From assembly GCF_021026195.1 (NCBI RefSeq), contig NZ_JAJNCT010000005.1, positions 62,001 through 126,000 on the forward strand: a stretch of 64,000 bases of DNA, given 5' to 3'. Positions 41,218 to 51,400 of the stretch are shown here, piece by piece. Origin of the DNA: Comamonas koreensis (GTDB lineage Bacteria; Pseudomonadota; Gammaproteobacteria; Burkholderiales; Burkholderiaceae_C). Numbering within the stretch: the stretch's first letter is position 1; each line of letters opens with the position of its first letter. The translations under genes were made by a program, and so were the position numbers. Below the pieces are notes generated by a model. The model ran no database searches and was not told where the DNA came from. It saw only the letters and a list, made by a program, of their open reading frames with translations.

Positions 41218-41937
41218 TCAGGCGTACACCAGCGTGCCCTCTTCTTCGCCCATCACCACGCGCTTGAGCGCGCCGCTCTTGATGATCGAGAATACACGGA
41301 TAGGCAGTTTCTGATCGCGGCACAGGGCAAAGGCCGTGGCATCCATGATGCCCAGGTTGCGGTTCATGGCCTCGTCAAAACTCAGCTTGGTGTAGAGCGT
41401 GGCATTGGGATCCTTCATCGGATCGGCCGTGTAGACGCCATCGACCTTGGTAGCCTTGAGCACCAATTCTGCGCCAATTTCAGCGCCGCGCAGCGCCGCT
41501 GCGGTATCGGTGGTGAAGAAGGGGTTGCCAGTACCAGCGGCAAACACCACGACCTTGCCCTCTTCGAGGTACTGCAGCGCCTTGGGGCGCACATAGGGCT
41601 CCACCACCTGCTCGATACCGATGGCCGACATCACGCGGGCGGTCAGGCCCTGCTTGTCCATCGCATCGGCCAGCGCCAGCGCATTCATCACCGTCGCGAG
41701 CATACCCATGTAATCGGCAGTGGCACGGTCCATGCCGACCGAGCCGCCAGCCACACCACGGAAAATATTGCCGCCGCCGATCACGACAGCGACTTCCACG
41801 CCCAGCCGCGTCACCTCGGCAATCTCCTCGACCATCCGCACAATGGTTGCGCGGTTGATGCCGAAAGCATCATCCCCCATCAGAGCTTCACCGGAGAGTT
41901 TGAGAAGAATGCGCTTGTGGGCAGGGCTTTGGGACAT
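41218..41937 (-). CDS. pyrH: Uridylate kinase (UMP kinase)
   Basis: The 239-residue hexameric enzyme phosphorylates UMP to UDP. It has the amino-acid-kinase fold with [16 protein letters not shown], the [11 protein letters not shown] glycine loop and [17 protein letters not shown]. In E. coli PyrH also represses carAB, which in this window is on the same strand about 13 kb away. A hairpin lies between tsf and this gene. Confidence 0.98.
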   Translation of the reverse strand: MSQSPAHKRILLKLSGEALMGDDAFGINRATIVRMVEEIAEVTRLGVEVAVVIGGGNIFRGVAGGSVGMDRATADYMGMLATVMNALALADAMDKQGLTARVMSAIGIEQVVEPYVRPKALQYLEEGKVVVFAAGTGNPFFTTDTAAALRGAEIGAELVLKATKVDGVYTADPMKDPNATLYTKLSFDEAMNRNLGIMDATAFALCRDQKLPIRVFSIIKSGALKRVVMGEEEGTLVYA

Positions 41938-41985
41938 GGTGGGGAGCTCCAGGTGTGGGGGATGGGTGAAAAAACGATAGGTGAA

Positions 41986-42009
41986 ACAAAGGGGCCGTAG
42001 CCCCTTTGT
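41986..42009 (-). terminator. Hairpin between tsf and pyrH
   Basis: ACAAAGGGGC (41986-41995) pairs perfectly with GCCCCTTTGT (42000-42009) around CGTA, starting 9 bases after the tsf stop. Only TTTGTTT follows on the minus strand, so it probably terminates partially. Confidence 0.7.
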
Positions 42010-42017
42010 CAGGATGA

Positions 42018-42908
42018 TTACTGGCCCTTGGCGGCCGCAACCTGCGCGGCGACCTCGGCAGCGAAGTCATCCACCTTCTTCTCAATGCCCTCACCCACCA
42101 CGTAGAGCGTAAAGCCCTTGATCGAGGTGTTGGCGGCCTTGAGCATTTGCTCAACGGTCTGCTTGCCGTCAGCGGCCTTCACGAAGACCTGGTTGAACAG
42201 CGAGACTTCCTTGAGGTACTTCTGCACAGCGCCGTCCACCATCTTGGCAGCGATGTCAGCAGGCTTGCCCGACTCTTCAGCCTTGGCTGCAGCAACGGTG
42301 CGTTCCTTTTCGATCAGCTCGGCAGGCACGTCAGCGCTGGTCAGCGCCACGGGCTTCATCGCAGCCACGTGCATTGCCACGTCCTTGGCAGCTTGCGCGT
42401 CGCCTTCGAACTCCACCACCACGCCGATGCGGGTGCCGTGCAGGTACAGTGCCAGGTTGGTGCCTTCGAAGCGCTTGAAGCGGCGGAACGACATGTTCTC
42501 ACCGATCTTGCCAACCAGGCCCTTGCGCACGTCTTCCAGGGTGGGGCCAAAGCCGTCTTGCTCGTAAGCCAGAGCGCTCAGGGCTGCCACGTCGGCAGGG
42601 TTCTTTTCGGACACCAGCTTGGCCGCTGCATTGGCCAGAGCGATGAAGCTGTCGTTCTTGGAGACGAAGTCGGTTTCGCTGTTGACTTCGATGATCGCGC
42701 CGTTGTTGCCTTCAACAACAGCGGCGATCACGCCTTCAGCGGCAATACGCGATGCTGCCTTGCCGGCCTTGGTGCCCAGCTTGACGCGCAGCAGCTCTTC
42801 AGCCTTGGCCATGTCGCCATCAGCCTCGGTCAGAGCCTTCTTGCATTCCATCATGGGCGCGTCGGTCTTAGCGCGCAGTTCTGCCACCATGCTTGCGGTA
42901 ATTGCCAT
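42018..42908 (-). CDS. tsf: Translation elongation factor Ts
   Basis: The 296-residue nucleotide exchange factor reloads EF-Tu with GTP. The N-terminal UBA-like domain contains [22 protein letters not shown] with the usual TGA/TDA-type motif. The core has [13 protein letters not shown], the segment that contacts EF-Tu helix D. It follows rpsB after a strong terminator-like hairpin, as in E. coli. Confidence 0.98.
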   Translation of the reverse strand: MAITASMVAELRAKTDAPMMECKKALTEADGDMAKAEELLRVKLGTKAGKAASRIAAEGVIAAVVEGNNGAIIEVNSETDFVSKNDSFIALANAAAKLVSEKNPADVAALSALAYEQDGFGPTLEDVRKGLVGKIGENMSFRRFKRFEGTNLALYLHGTRIGVVVEFEGDAQAAKDVAMHVAAMKPVALTSADVPAELIEKERTVAAAKAEESGKPADIAAKMVDGAVQKYLKEVSLFNQVFVKAADGKQTVEQMLKAANTSIKGFTLYVVGEGIEKKVDDFAAEVAAQVAAAKGQ

Positions 42909-42959
42909 TTTTCTCTCTCCGTATTCAGTTCAGTTGGGGTGATTGTGGAAACGTAGGTA

Positions 42960-42987
42960 AAAAAAACGGGGCTAATGTGGAGCCCCG
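42960..42987 (-). terminator. Terminator/attenuator between rpsB and tsf
   Basis: CGGGGCT (42967-42973) pairs with AGCCCCG (42981-42987). On the minus strand the stem is followed by seven T (42966-42960). It begins 36 bases after the rpsB stop and would lower tsf relative to rpsB. Confidence 0.85.
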
Positions 42988-43022
42988 CTTTTCATTCGCG
43001 GCCCAATGGGCAGCCCTGTGGA

Positions 43023-43775
43023 TTAAGCAGCGGTGTTTTCCACTTCCACAAACTCGTCGCCTTCTTCGCCGGAAGCAGCCTTGACCACTTCGTTCACGGC
43101 GTTGGCACGGCCTTCCAGGATGGCGTCGGCGATACCGCGAGCATACAGCTCAACAGCCTTGGCCGAGTCATCGTTACCAGGGATCACGTAGTCGATACCT
43201 TCTGGGTTGTGGTTGGTATCAACCACGCCGATCAGAGGAATGCCCAGCTTCTTGGCTTCAGCGATAGCAATCTTGTGGTAGCCCACGTCGATCACGAAAA
43301 TGGCGTCAGGCAGAGCGTTCATGTCTTGAATGCCGCCGATGTCCTTTTCCAGCTTTTCCAGCTCACGAGCAAACATCAGTTGCTCTTTCTTGCTCATCGA
43401 CTCCAGACCCGCTTCTTGCTGCGCCTTCATGTCCTTCAGACGCTTGATCGAGGTCTTGACGGTCTTGAAGTTGGTCAGCATGCCGCCCAACCAGCGTTGG
43501 TCGACGTAAGGCACGCCAGCACGTTGTGCTTCGGTAGCCAGGATTTCGCGCGCTTGGCGCTTGGTGCCCACCATCAGGATGGTGCCACGGTTGGCCGACA
43601 GCTGCTTGATGAACTTTTGTGCGTCCTGGAACAGAGGCAGGGTCTTTTCCAGGTTGATGATGTGAATCTTGTTGCGGCTACCGAAAATGTACTGGCCCAT
43701 CTTGGGGTTCCAGAAACGGGTTTGGTGGCCAAAGTGGACGCCGGCTTCCAGCATCTCGCGCATCGTAACGGACAT
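43023..43775 (-). CDS. rpsB: 30S ribosomal protein S2
   Basis: The 250-residue small-subunit protein starts [19 protein letters not shown] and contains [15 protein letters not shown] and [20 protein letters not shown]. The ATG at 43775 has GGAGAA just upstream; the open frame continues 46 codons into the structured leader and is not coding. It is first in the long rpsB-to-rnhB block. Confidence 0.98.
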   Translation of the reverse strand: MSVTMREMLEAGVHFGHQTRFWNPKMGQYIFGSRNKIHIINLEKTLPLFQDAQKFIKQLSANRGTILMVGTKRQAREILATEAQRAGVPYVDQRWLGGMLTNFKTVKTSIKRLKDMKAQQEAGLESMSKKEQLMFARELEKLEKDIGGIQDMNALPDAIFVIDVGYHKIAIAEAKKLGIPLIGVVDTNHNPEGIDYVIPGNDDSAKAVELYARGIADAILEGRANAVNEVVKAASGEEGDEFVEVENTAA

Positions 43776-43823
43776 ATATCTTCTCCGAAGGTTAGGTCTA
43801 AAATTCTGCCCAACTATCACGGC

Positions 43824-43916
43824 TGCGGCGCCTATGCGCCGCATGCCGCAACACCTTAGGTAGGCAGGTTTGCGATTTCGTTTTGAACCGATGTGGCAGG
43901 CCACACTCGGCAAAAC
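43824..43916 (-). promoter_or_regulatory. Structured leader of rpsB
   Basis: Two hairpins lie in the 5' UTR. A long imperfect stem is CCGATGTGG (43888-43896) with CCACACTCGG (43901-43910), extended by GTTTTG/CAAAAC (43880-43885 and 43911-43916). A perfect 8-bp stem is TGCGGCGC (43824-43831) with GCGCCGCA (43836-43843). S2 represses its own mRNA in E. coli, so this is a likely autoregulatory site; homology is not shown. Confidence 0.5.
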
Positions 43917-43922
43917 CCTAGG

Positions 43923-43950
43923 ATTCTAACATAGTCTGGAGCGGGCGCAA
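43923..43950 (-). promoter_or_regulatory. Sigma-70 promoter of rpsB
   Basis: On the minus strand TTGCGC (43950-43945) and TAGAAT (43928-43923) are 16 bases apart. Transcription would start near 43916, giving a leader of about 140 bases. Confidence 0.65.
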
Positions 43951-44182
43951 CGAAGTCACCCGGCCCCTGGCGGCAAGTCGCTGGCCTGCCCACCGGTGCA
44001 AGCGGGACGTAAGCCGTCGGTTCTAAGCTTGACGATTGCTTGCGTTTTTTGAGCCACTGTGGCGCCCCTTACAACGGGCATCGCAAAAAACTAGGCACAA
44101 TCTGGCACTCGAACGCACGGCTTGTGCAAATGCTTGCATGTGCCGTGCCCCACTCTATGAACGGCCCCCTGTTTTTGTTGTT

Positions 44183-45439
44183 ATGAAGATTGCGATCGTT
44201 GGAGCAGGCATTGCAGGTATAGCAACCGCCTTCGAGCTGATGGAGGCCGGCAACGAGGTCAGTGTTTTCGAACAGCACCGAGCAGCAGGCGAGGAAGCCA
44301 GTTTTGCCCCTTCCGGGCTGATGTGGCCCTGCGCCATCAACCCCTGGGGCGCCACCGCGTTCCAACATGCGCTGCAGCTTGGCATGACGCGCCCGGCTTT
44401 CTCCGAACTGCAGATCCAGGGCGGCGTTCTCTCCTCTCCGCGCCGCTGGGCGCGCCGCCAGCGAGCGGTGGCCAAGAAGCTGCGCGACAGCGAAACCCTG
44501 CCCGCGCTGCAATCGCTGGAGCTGCTGGCCATGCAGCGCATGCAGCATGTGCAGGAGATTCTGGACATCAATGGCCAGTTCAGCCAGGGCCTGTTGCTGC
44601 CGCTGCGCAAGGAGCCCAGCGCCGCCGCACTTTACGAGCTGACCCGGCGCCTGTCGGCCGCGCATATTGATTACCAGCGCTGCAACGAAGCAGAAACCCG
44701 CGCCATCGAGCCCGGCCTGGCCACCGAGATACAGATTGCCGGCGCGCTGCACCTGCCCGAGGCCTGGTCAGGCAATGGGCGGCTGTTCTCGCAAGGCCTG
44801 CTGCAGGCGCTGCAAACACATGGGCTGAAGCTCCATACCCAGCAGGCCGTCAGCGGCATCCAGAGTGCAGACCATGGCGTGCGCCTGCAACTGGCCAGTG
44901 GCACGCAGGATTTCGATGCCGTAGTACTCTGCGCCGGCACCCACACCAACCAGCTGCTGCGCCCGCACCATGTGCAGCTGCCCAGTGCCCCTATCCATAG
45001 CTACAGCGCCAGCATCCAGATCAGTGAAGAGTCCCTGGCACCGCGCCGCGCGGTCATCGATCTGGAAAACAACATGATCCTGACCCGCCAGGGTTCACGC
45101 CTGCGCATCAGCGGGGGCGCCGAACTGGGCTACCCCGACAGCCCCGAGCGCAGCGAAGACGCCCGCCATGCGCTCATCAGCGTGCTGCTGGAATGGTTCC
45201 CGGGCTGCATCCAGCCCAGCCAATCCATATTGCAGATGTGGCGGGGCGCGCGCCTGACCGTTCCCGATGGCCTGCCGGTGGCAGGCGCCTCCGGCATCCC
45301 GGGCGTTTGGCTCAATACCGCACACGGCGGCTTTGGCTGGGGCTTGTCGATGGGCTGCGCCCACCATGTGCGCCAGCTGATCATGGGCCAGAGCACCACC
45401 ACCGCCCCCGAAGCCCTGGACCTGCAGCGCCTGCGCTGA
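44183..45439 (+). CDS. FAD-dependent oxidoreductase, D-amino-acid dehydrogenase (DadA)-like
   Basis: The 418-residue protein begins with the FAD Rossmann motif MKIAIVGAGIAGIATAFEL and ends with the DAO-family nucleotide-binding stretch GVWLNTAHGGFGWGLSMGCA. The overall layout matches DadA, which oxidatively deaminates D-amino acids at the inner membrane. It is about 15 residues shorter than E. coli DadA and the catalytic part is divergent, so another amine substrate is possible. The ATG at 44183 is chosen by the Rossmann motif; the frame is open 49 codons upstream. It has no strong Shine-Dalgarno. Confidence 0.85.
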   Translation: MKIAIVGAGIAGIATAFELMEAGNEVSVFEQHRAAGEEASFAPSGLMWPCAINPWGATAFQHALQLGMTRPAFSELQIQGGVLSSPRRWARRQRAVAKKLRDSETLPALQSLELLAMQRMQHVQEILDINGQFSQGLLLPLRKEPSAAALYELTRRLSAAHIDYQRCNEAETRAIEPGLATEIQIAGALHLPEAWSGNGRLFSQGLLQALQTHGLKLHTQQAVSGIQSADHGVRLQLASGTQDFDAVVLCAGTHTNQLLRPHHVQLPSAPIHSYSASIQISEESLAPRRAVIDLENNMILTRQGSRLRISGGAELGYPDSPERSEDARHALISVLLEWFPGCIQPSQSILQMWRGARLTVPDGLPVAGASGIPGVWLNTAHGGFGWGLSMGCAHHVRQLIMGQSTTTAPEALDLQRLR

Positions 45440-45487
45440 GCGCTTCGGCGAGCGGCCCGCAGCCAGGGCCTGCGCTACGATAGCGCC

Positions 45488-47065
45488 ATGCCTGCCACCG
45501 CCGCACTGCCCTACCCCGCCTTACTCTCCAGTGACCAGGTTCGCGCACGCGAGCAAACACTGGCCAACGCCCTGCCCCACTACAGCCTGATGGCCCGCGC
45601 CGGCGAAGCCACGGCGCGCCTGGCCTTGGCAATCGCGCCGCATGCCCGGCACATCTGGGTAGCCTGCGGCGCCGGCAACAACGGCGGCGATGGCCTCGAG
45701 GCTGCCATCCATCTGCAGGCCGCCGGCAAGACCGTGCACATCAGCCTGCAACCCACCGCCAGCAAAGCCCTGCCCACCGATGCCGCCCATGCACTGCAAC
45801 GCGCCCAGGCAGCAGGCCTGGCCATCAGCGGCCAGCCACCCGCGCATTTCGACCTGGCCATCGATGCGATCTGGGGTATTGGCCTGCGTGCCGACCGCAG
45901 CAACCCAACCGAAGGCCCCGTTCTGGGCTGGCTGCAGCGCCTGTTGGACACCGATCGCGATGTGCTGTGCATCGACACCCCCTCGGGCCTGCTGGCCGAT
46001 ACCGGCGCCTGGCTGCCCTGGCTGGCACCGCTGGTGCCGCAAGCACCACGAGGACGCCGCCTCACACTCAGCATGCTGGCACTCAAGCCGGGGCTGTTCA
46101 CCTTGCAGGGGCGCGACTGGGCGGGCGAGGTCTGGCTGGCACCGCTGTTGGCGCAGAACCCGGTTTGGCGCTGCGACCAGATCCCCGTTGCCGACATCGA
46201 TACCGCCTCAAACACAGGCCAGTTGGTCACCCAGGCCCAAAACCCTTCGACCAGCCACAACAGCCACAAAGGCCTGTTTGGCGATGTCGCGGTGATCGGC
46301 GGCCAAAGCGCCAGCCACGATGGCCAGGGCATGGAAGGCGCCGCCATGCTGGCCGCCAGCGCGGCGCTGCATGCGGGCGCTGGCAGGGTCATGCTGCATT
46401 TGCTGGGCAGCAACCCTGCATCCCCCAGGCCCGCCGGCATTGCGGCGGACATCATGCTCCGGTCGCTGGAGGTCATACCCGGCTTGCGCGGCAGCCTGGT
46501 GTGCGGCTGCGGTGGCGGCGGCCTGGTGGCGGGGGTCATTCCCCAGGCCTTGCAGCATGCAGGCAGCCTGGTGCTGGATGCCGATGCGCTCAACGCCATG
46601 GCCGCCCAACCGGCACTGCAACAGGCACTGCTGCAAAGGGCAGCCCAAGCCCATGCAACCGGGCCCACGGTACTCACACCCCATCCGTTGGAACTGGCCC
46701 GCCTGCTGGACAGCAGCACCGAACAGGTTCAGCGCGACCGCATTGGTGCTGCACGCCAGGCGGCACAGCAATGGCAGTGCCTGGTGGTGCTCAAGGGCAG
46801 CGGCTCGGTAGTGGCAGCGCCGGATGGGCGCTATGCGATCAACCACAGCGGCAATGCCCGCCTGTCGATTGGCGGCACCGGCGATGTGCTGGCCGGCTGC
46901 ATCGGTGCACACTTGGCTGCTTTACCGCCAGGCAGCGGCTGGGCGCAGGCCTGGCAACCACTGCTCAACGCCGTCTGGCTGCATGGCCATGCAGCCGATA
47001 CCTGGCCGCCGCAGCGAATGCTGACGGCATCGCGGCTGGCCCGCAGCCTGCAACGGCCCGGCTAG
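45488..47065 (+). CDS. nnr: Bifunctional NAD(P)HX epimerase / ADP-dependent NAD(P)HX dehydratase
   Basis: The 525-residue fusion repairs hydrated NADH and NADPH. The N-terminal YjeF epimerase domain (about 10-225) has ACGAGNNGGDGLEA (60-73) and the Asp in LAIDAIWGIGL. The C-terminal ribokinase-like domain (about 260-520) has the LTPHPLELARLL loop, VVLKGSGSVV and the phosphate/anion hole with catalytic Asp in IGGTGDVLAG (about 463-472). Both halves look intact. It starts 48 bases after the FAD oxidoreductase, on the same strand. Confidence 0.96.
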   Translation: MPATAALPYPALLSSDQVRAREQTLANALPHYSLMARAGEATARLALAIAPHARHIWVACGAGNNGGDGLEAAIHLQAAGKTVHISLQPTASKALPTDAAHALQRAQAAGLAISGQPPAHFDLAIDAIWGIGLRADRSNPTEGPVLGWLQRLLDTDRDVLCIDTPSGLLADTGAWLPWLAPLVPQAPRGRRLTLSMLALKPGLFTLQGRDWAGEVWLAPLLAQNPVWRCDQIPVADIDTASNTGQLVTQAQNPSTSHNSHKGLFGDVAVIGGQSASHDGQGMEGAAMLAASAALHAGAGRVMLHLLGSNPASPRPAGIAADIMLRSLEVIPGLRGSLVCGCGGGGLVAGVIPQALQHAGSLVLDADALNAMAAQPALQQALLQRAAQAHATGPTVLTPHPLELARLLDSSTEQVQRDRIGAARQAAQQWQCLVVLKGSGSVVAAPDGRYAINHSGNARLSIGGTGDVLAGCIGAHLAALPPGSGWAQAWQPLLNAVWLHGHAADTWPPQRMLTASRLARSLQRPG

Positions 47066-47078
47066 CCATTAATCAGCC

Positions 47079-47837
47079 TTAGCCGCGCCCCACAAACGGC
47101 ATCTTGGTGGCCATCACCGTGTGGAACAGCACATTGCATTCCAGCGGCAGATTGGCCATGTAGAGCACCGACTGGCCCACAACATCCACATCCATCAGCG
47201 GTTCGGGTGCAATCTCGCCATGCGCCTGCATGACGCCCTGGGTCATGCGCATCGCCAGCTCGGTGCCGGCATTGCCCACATCGATCTGGCCCACGGCGAT
47301 ATTCCACTTGCGGCCATCGAGCGCGGCAGTCTTGGTCAGGCCCATCACCGCATGCTTGGTGGCAGTGTAGGCAATCGACATGGGCCGGGGTGCATGGGCC
47401 GAGATCGAGCCATTGTTGATGATGCGGCCGCCCATCGGCGACTGCTGCCGCATCACGCGGAAGGCCTGCTGCAGGCAATAGAACATGCCATTGAGGTTGA
47501 CATTGACGACATCCTGCCAGGTCTCGACCGGCAGCTCATCGATCGGCACCGCAGGCGCGCCGCGTCCGGCGTTGTTGAACAGCATGTCCACGCGGCCAAA
47601 CCGGGCCACGGCCGCATCGAACAAGGCCTTGACCGCCACCGGGTCTGCCACATCGGTGGGCACCACCAAGGCCTGGCCTGCATCTGCGGCATGGCTGGCC
47701 ACTTCCTGCAAGGGCTGCTCGCGGCGGCCCGCCAGCACGACGGACCAGCCATCCTTCATCAATGCCAGCGCCGCTGCGCGGCCAATCCCGGTGCCCGCAC
47801 CGGTCACCACTGCAATCTTGCGCGTCTTCTCGGTCAT
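47079..47837 (-). CDS. Short-chain dehydrogenase/reductase
   Basis: The 252-residue classical SDR has the cofactor motif TGAGTGIG (12-19), NNAG (88-91) and the catalytic Ser 144, Tyr 157 and Lys 161 (YTATK). The ADGRR-like sequence LAGRREQ after beta-2 suggests NADP preference. The ATG at 47837 has AAGGAG upstream; twelve extra in-frame codons are unlikely. It converges with the NAD(P)HX repair gene and is alone on its strand before rnr. Substrate unknown. Confidence 0.93.
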   Translation of the reverse strand: MTEKTRKIAVVTGAGTGIGRAAALALMKDGWSVVLAGRREQPLQEVASHAADAGQALVVPTDVADPVAVKALFDAAVARFGRVDMLFNNAGRGAPAVPIDELPVETWQDVVNVNLNGMFYCLQQAFRVMRQQSPMGGRIINNGSISAHAPRPMSIAYTATKHAVMGLTKTAALDGRKWNIAVGQIDVGNAGTELAMRMTQGVMQAHGEIAPEPLMDVDVVGQSVLYMANLPLECNVLFHTVMATKMPFVGRG

Positions 47838-47930
47838 CCGTACTCCTTGGAAAGTATTCAGCTCTGTGAACAAAAAAGCCAGGCCATCGCTGGGATGGCC
47901 TGGCTTGGATCATAGTGAATTCACAGCAGA

Positions 47931-50198
47931 TCAGCGGCGTTTGCGCGGGGTCTTCTGTCCCGGTTGTTTGCTGGCGCCAGCACCTCGGTCATTGCCACGC
48001 GGTTTGCCGGCACCGTGCGTGGCACCCTTGGCCTTGCGCTTGAGGCTGGCGCGTTGCGCGTCATAGGCCTCATCGCGGCCTTCGCGCTGGCGGCTGGAGG
48101 GCGACGATGCCACCTTGTTTGCCGCACGGGCGTTGGAGGCCGGGGCACGGGCCGCATCCTCACCCTCGCGCACCAGGCGGAAGTCGATCTTGCGCGCATC
48201 CAGATCCACGCGGCTGACCTGGATCTGCAGGCGGGTGCCGATGGTGTAGCGGATGCCGGTGCGCTCGCCACGCAGTTCCTGGCGCATTTCGTCAAAGCGG
48301 AAGTAATCGCCACCCAGCTCGGTGATATGGATCAGACCCTCGACATAGAGCTGGTCCAAGGTCACAAACAGGCCGAACGAGGTAACCGCAGACACCATGC
48401 CGCTGTATTCCTCGCCCAGGTGCTCGCGCATGTACTTGCACTTGAGCCAGGCCTCGACATCGCGGCTGGCCTCATCGGCACGCCGCTCATTGGCACTGCA
48501 ATGCAGGCCGGCCGCTTCCCAGGCCTGCACTTCGCGTGACACGCGTTGCACGCGCTCGGCCTGCAGCTTCTGCTTGGGTGCCGCCACGCGGCTGGCCAGG
48601 CGCTTGGCGAGCTTGGCCTCCGCCTCGCCCGGCGTGGGCAGCAGCGGCAACTGGTAGCGCTTGCCCAGCAACGCGGCCTTGATGACGCGGTGCACCAGCA
48701 AATCGGGGTAACGGCGGATCGGGCTGGTGAAGTGGGTATAGGCCTCGTAGCCCAAGCCAAAGTGGCCACTGTTGATCGGCGTGTAGATCGCCTGCTGCAT
48801 CGAGCGCAGCAGCATGGTGTGGATCTGCTGGGCGTCGGGCCGGTCCTTGGTGGCCTGGGCAATGGCCTGGAACTCGGCCGGGCTCGGGTCGTCACTGATC
48901 GACAGCCCCACACCCATGGCCTTGAGGTAGCCGCGCAGAATGTCCTGCTTCTCGGGCGTGGGGCCTTCGTGCACGCGGAACAGCCCGGGCTGGCCGCTTT
49001 GCTGGATGAAATCCGCCGCGCAGACATTGGCTGCCAGCATGGCTTCTTCAATCAGGCGGTGGGCTTCGGTACGGGTGCGCGGAACGATTTTCTCGATGCG
49101 GCCATTCTCGTCACAGATGATCTGGGTTTCGGTGGTCTCGAAATCCACCGCGCCGCGGCGGCCCCGCGCCGACAGCAGCGCCTTGTACACATCGTGCAGG
49201 TTCAGCAGGTCGGCCACGCGCTCCTTGCGCTTGATCGCTTCCTGGCCCCGGGTGTTGGCCAGAATGGCCGCCACCTCTGTATAGGTAAAGCGCGCATGGC
49301 TGTGCATCACGGCAGGGTAAAACTGGTAGGCCTGCAGCTCACCATCGGCGGTGACCAGCATATCGGCCACCATGCACAGGCGGTCCACATTCGGATTCAG
49401 CGAGCACAGGCCGTTGGAGAGTTTCTCCGGCAGCATGGGGATCACGCGGCGCGGAAAGTAGACGCTGGTGGCACGGTCATAGGCGTCGACGTCGATGGCA
49501 TTGCCGTTTTGCACATAGTGGCTCACATCGGCAATCGCCACCAGCAAACGCCAGCCTTTGGTGCGGCCGATCTTGGCCGGTTCGCAGTACACCGCATCGT
49601 CAAAGTCACGCGCGTCTTCACCGTCGATGGTGACCAGCGGGATATCGGTGAGGTCAATGCGGGCTTTGCGGTCGGCCAGGCGTACTTTGTCGGGCAGCTT
49701 CTTGGCCAAGGCCAGGCACTCGTCCGAGAACTCATGGGGCACGCCATATTTGCGCACCGCGATTTCGATTTCCATGCCGGGATCGTCGATCTCACCGAGC
49801 ACCTCGACCACGCGGCCCACCGGCTGGCCGAACAAGGCCGGCGGCTCGGTCAATTCGACCACCACTACCTGGCCGGTCTTGGCAGCGCCGATGGCGCCAT
49901 TGGGGATCAGCACATCCTGGCCGTAGCGCTTGTCCTCAGGCGCCACCAGCCAGACGCCGCTTTCCTGCAGCAGGCGGCCGATGATGGGCTGCGCAGAGCG
50001 CTCGATGATTTCAACAATACGACCTTCGGGACGGCCCCGGCGGTCGGTGCGCACGATGCGGGCACGGACCCGATCGCGGTGCAGTACGGCGCGCATTTCA
50101 TTGGCGGGGATGTAGATGTCGCTTTCGTTGTCATCCCGGATCACAAAGCCGTGGCCTTCACGGTGGCCTTGGACTACACCTTCAATTTCTTCTGACAA
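47931..50198 (-). CDS. rnr: Ribonuclease R
   Basis: The 755-residue 3'-5' exoribonuclease degrades structured RNA. Cold-shock domains (about 1-170) precede the RNB domain with catalytic acidic motif IDGEDARDFDDAVYCE (about 220-235); an S1 domain (about 590-675) and a basic Arg/Lys-rich tail ending QKTPRKRR follow. The start is assigned to TTG (50198), with AGGAG eight bases upstream and no nearby ATG. The open frame continues through the antisense of the neighbouring tRNA-Leu gene, which cannot be coding. The promoter must fit in the 61 bases before the tRNA. Confidence 0.93.
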   Translation of the reverse strand: MSEEIEGVVQGHREGHGFVIRDDNESDIYIPANEMRAVLHRDRVRARIVRTDRRGRPEGRIVEIIERSAQPIIGRLLQESGVWLVAPEDKRYGQDVLIPNGAIGAAKTGQVVVVELTEPPALFGQPVGRVVEVLGEIDDPGMEIEIAVRKYGVPHEFSDECLALAKKLPDKVRLADRKARIDLTDIPLVTIDGEDARDFDDAVYCEPAKIGRTKGWRLLVAIADVSHYVQNGNAIDVDAYDRATSVYFPRRVIPMLPEKLSNGLCSLNPNVDRLCMVADMLVTADGELQAYQFYPAVMHSHARFTYTEVAAILANTRGQEAIKRKERVADLLNLHDVYKALLSARGRRGAVDFETTETQIICDENGRIEKIVPRTRTEAHRLIEEAMLAANVCAADFIQQSGQPGLFRVHEGPTPEKQDILRGYLKAMGVGLSISDDPSPAEFQAIAQATKDRPDAQQIHTMLLRSMQQAIYTPINSGHFGLGYEAYTHFTSPIRRYPDLLVHRVIKAALLGKRYQLPLLPTPGEAEAKLAKRLASRVAAPKQKLQAERVQRVSREVQAWEAAGLHCSANERRADEASRDVEAWLKCKYMREHLGEEYSGMVSAVTSFGLFVTLDQLYVEGLIHITELGGDYFRFDEMRQELRGERTGIRYTIGTRLQIQVSRVDLDARKIDFRLVREGEDAARAPASNARAANKVASSPSSRQREGRDEAYDAQRASLKRKAKGATHGAGKPRGNDRGAGASKQPGQKTPRKRR

Positions 50199-50259
50199 AT
50201 TATCTGCTCCTGTTTTGGAAGCCGTTTTTTTGATATACAATCTGATTCTTTCCTGAAAT

Positions 50260-50344
<85 letters not shown>

Positions 50345-50459
50345 AGTTTAACGACAAGTATCACTTGTTTTGTGAAAACGGTGAAAAATCAGTCTTAGCG
50401 GGCTGGTTCTACAGTGGTTTTTTAGGAAAGTCGATAAAGGGCATAGCCCTGCATCATCA

Positions 50460-50544
<85 letters not shown>

Positions 50545-50549
50545 GACAT

Positions 50550-50583
50550 AAGCCGTTGCACTTTTTGTGCAGCGGCTTTTTCT
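50550..50583 (+). terminator. Terminator after tRNA-Leu copy 2
   Basis: AAGCCGTTGCAC (50550-50561) pairs with GTGCAGCGGCTT (50567-50578), with one G-T pair, then a T-run. Confidence 0.88.
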
Positions 50584-50863
50584 TTGCCCGCGACGGACGT
50601 TCATCACTCAAGCACCGGCCACGTGCGCAAGCCCTCTTCGCACACCCCCCAGCGCGTGCAGCCACACCACCGCAGCCCATCGGCCATCACCCCTCTACAC
50701 CCCAGCAAGCCCTACCCTCCGGCATCCTATGCAAGACACTGCGCCACCAAGCGATCCATGGGAACCGGCCTCATCACCCGCATGAGCCGCACTGAGAAAT
50801 CCTGCCAACCCGGCTCTCTGAAAAATTTTCCGCATTTGTCCCACAGCTGCCAAAAATCGACCC
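50584..50863. other. C-rich spacer between tRNA-Leu copies 2 and 3
   Basis: About 280 bases with no credible ORF. The first part is strongly C-rich; the end becomes AT-rich and leads into the promoter of copy 3. I see no hairpin of note. Confidence 0.4.
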
Positions 50864-50869
50864 TATAAT
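50864..50869 (+). promoter_or_regulatory. -10 element of tRNA-Leu copy 3
   Basis: A perfect TATAAT, 16 bases before the tRNA, in the context ACCCTATAATTGC that also precedes copy 4. The -35 is poor at the expected distance. Confidence 0.7.
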
Positions 50870-50885
50870 TGCGGCTTCCCTGAAA

Positions 50886-50970
<85 letters not shown>

Positions 50971-50976
50971 AACAGC

Positions 50977-51012
50977 AAAAGCTGCTGCACACACGATGTG
51001 CAGCAGCTTTTT
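50977..51012 (+). terminator. Terminator after tRNA-Leu copy 3
   Basis: AAAAGCTGCTGCACA (50977-50991) pairs with TGTGCAGCAGCTTTT (50997-51011), ending in T-run. Confidence 0.9.
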
Positions 51013-51121
51013 CGCTTTGGAGCGGAGCTGAAACTCGGCAGCGCTCAGCCACCCACACTCTCACGCTATCTTTTTTGAGAAAAATTTTGCACTTTTTCTA
51101 AAACCGCCTGCAACCGACCCC

Positions 51122-51127
51122 TATAAT
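51122..51127 (+). promoter_or_regulatory. -10 element of tRNA-Leu copy 4
   Basis: A perfect TATAAT 15 bases before the tRNA, in the context ACCCCTATAATTGC shared with copy 3. Both promoters also share an upstream AAAAATTTT tract. Confidence 0.7.
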
Positions 51128-51142
51128 TGCACCATCCTGAAA

Positions 51143-51227
<85 letters not shown>

Positions 51228-51233
51228 AACATC

Positions 51234-51266
51234 AAGCCATTGCACCCACGTGCAATGGCTTTTTTG
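51234..51266 (+). terminator. Terminator after tRNA-Leu copy 4
   Basis: AAGCCATTGCAC (51234-51245) pairs perfectly with GTGCAATGGCTT (51250-51261), then T-run. Confidence 0.9.
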
Positions 51267-51344
51267 TTGTCTGCTCGCTAGCAGGCTGCTGGGCCTCGCC
51301 CCGCACAGGGCTCCGCCCTCACCCCTGCCCCCAAACAAGCCCAT

Positions 51345-51378
51345 GAAAAAACGCCCTGGCGTTGAAGCACAGGGCGTT
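51345..51378 (-). terminator. Terminator after the DUF349 gene
   Basis: ACGCCCTG (51351-51358) pairs with CAGGGCGT (51370-51377); on the minus strand it runs into six T (51351-51346). Confidence 0.82.
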
Positions 51379-51400
51379 GTTGAGGGGCGCTGCAGAAGCT

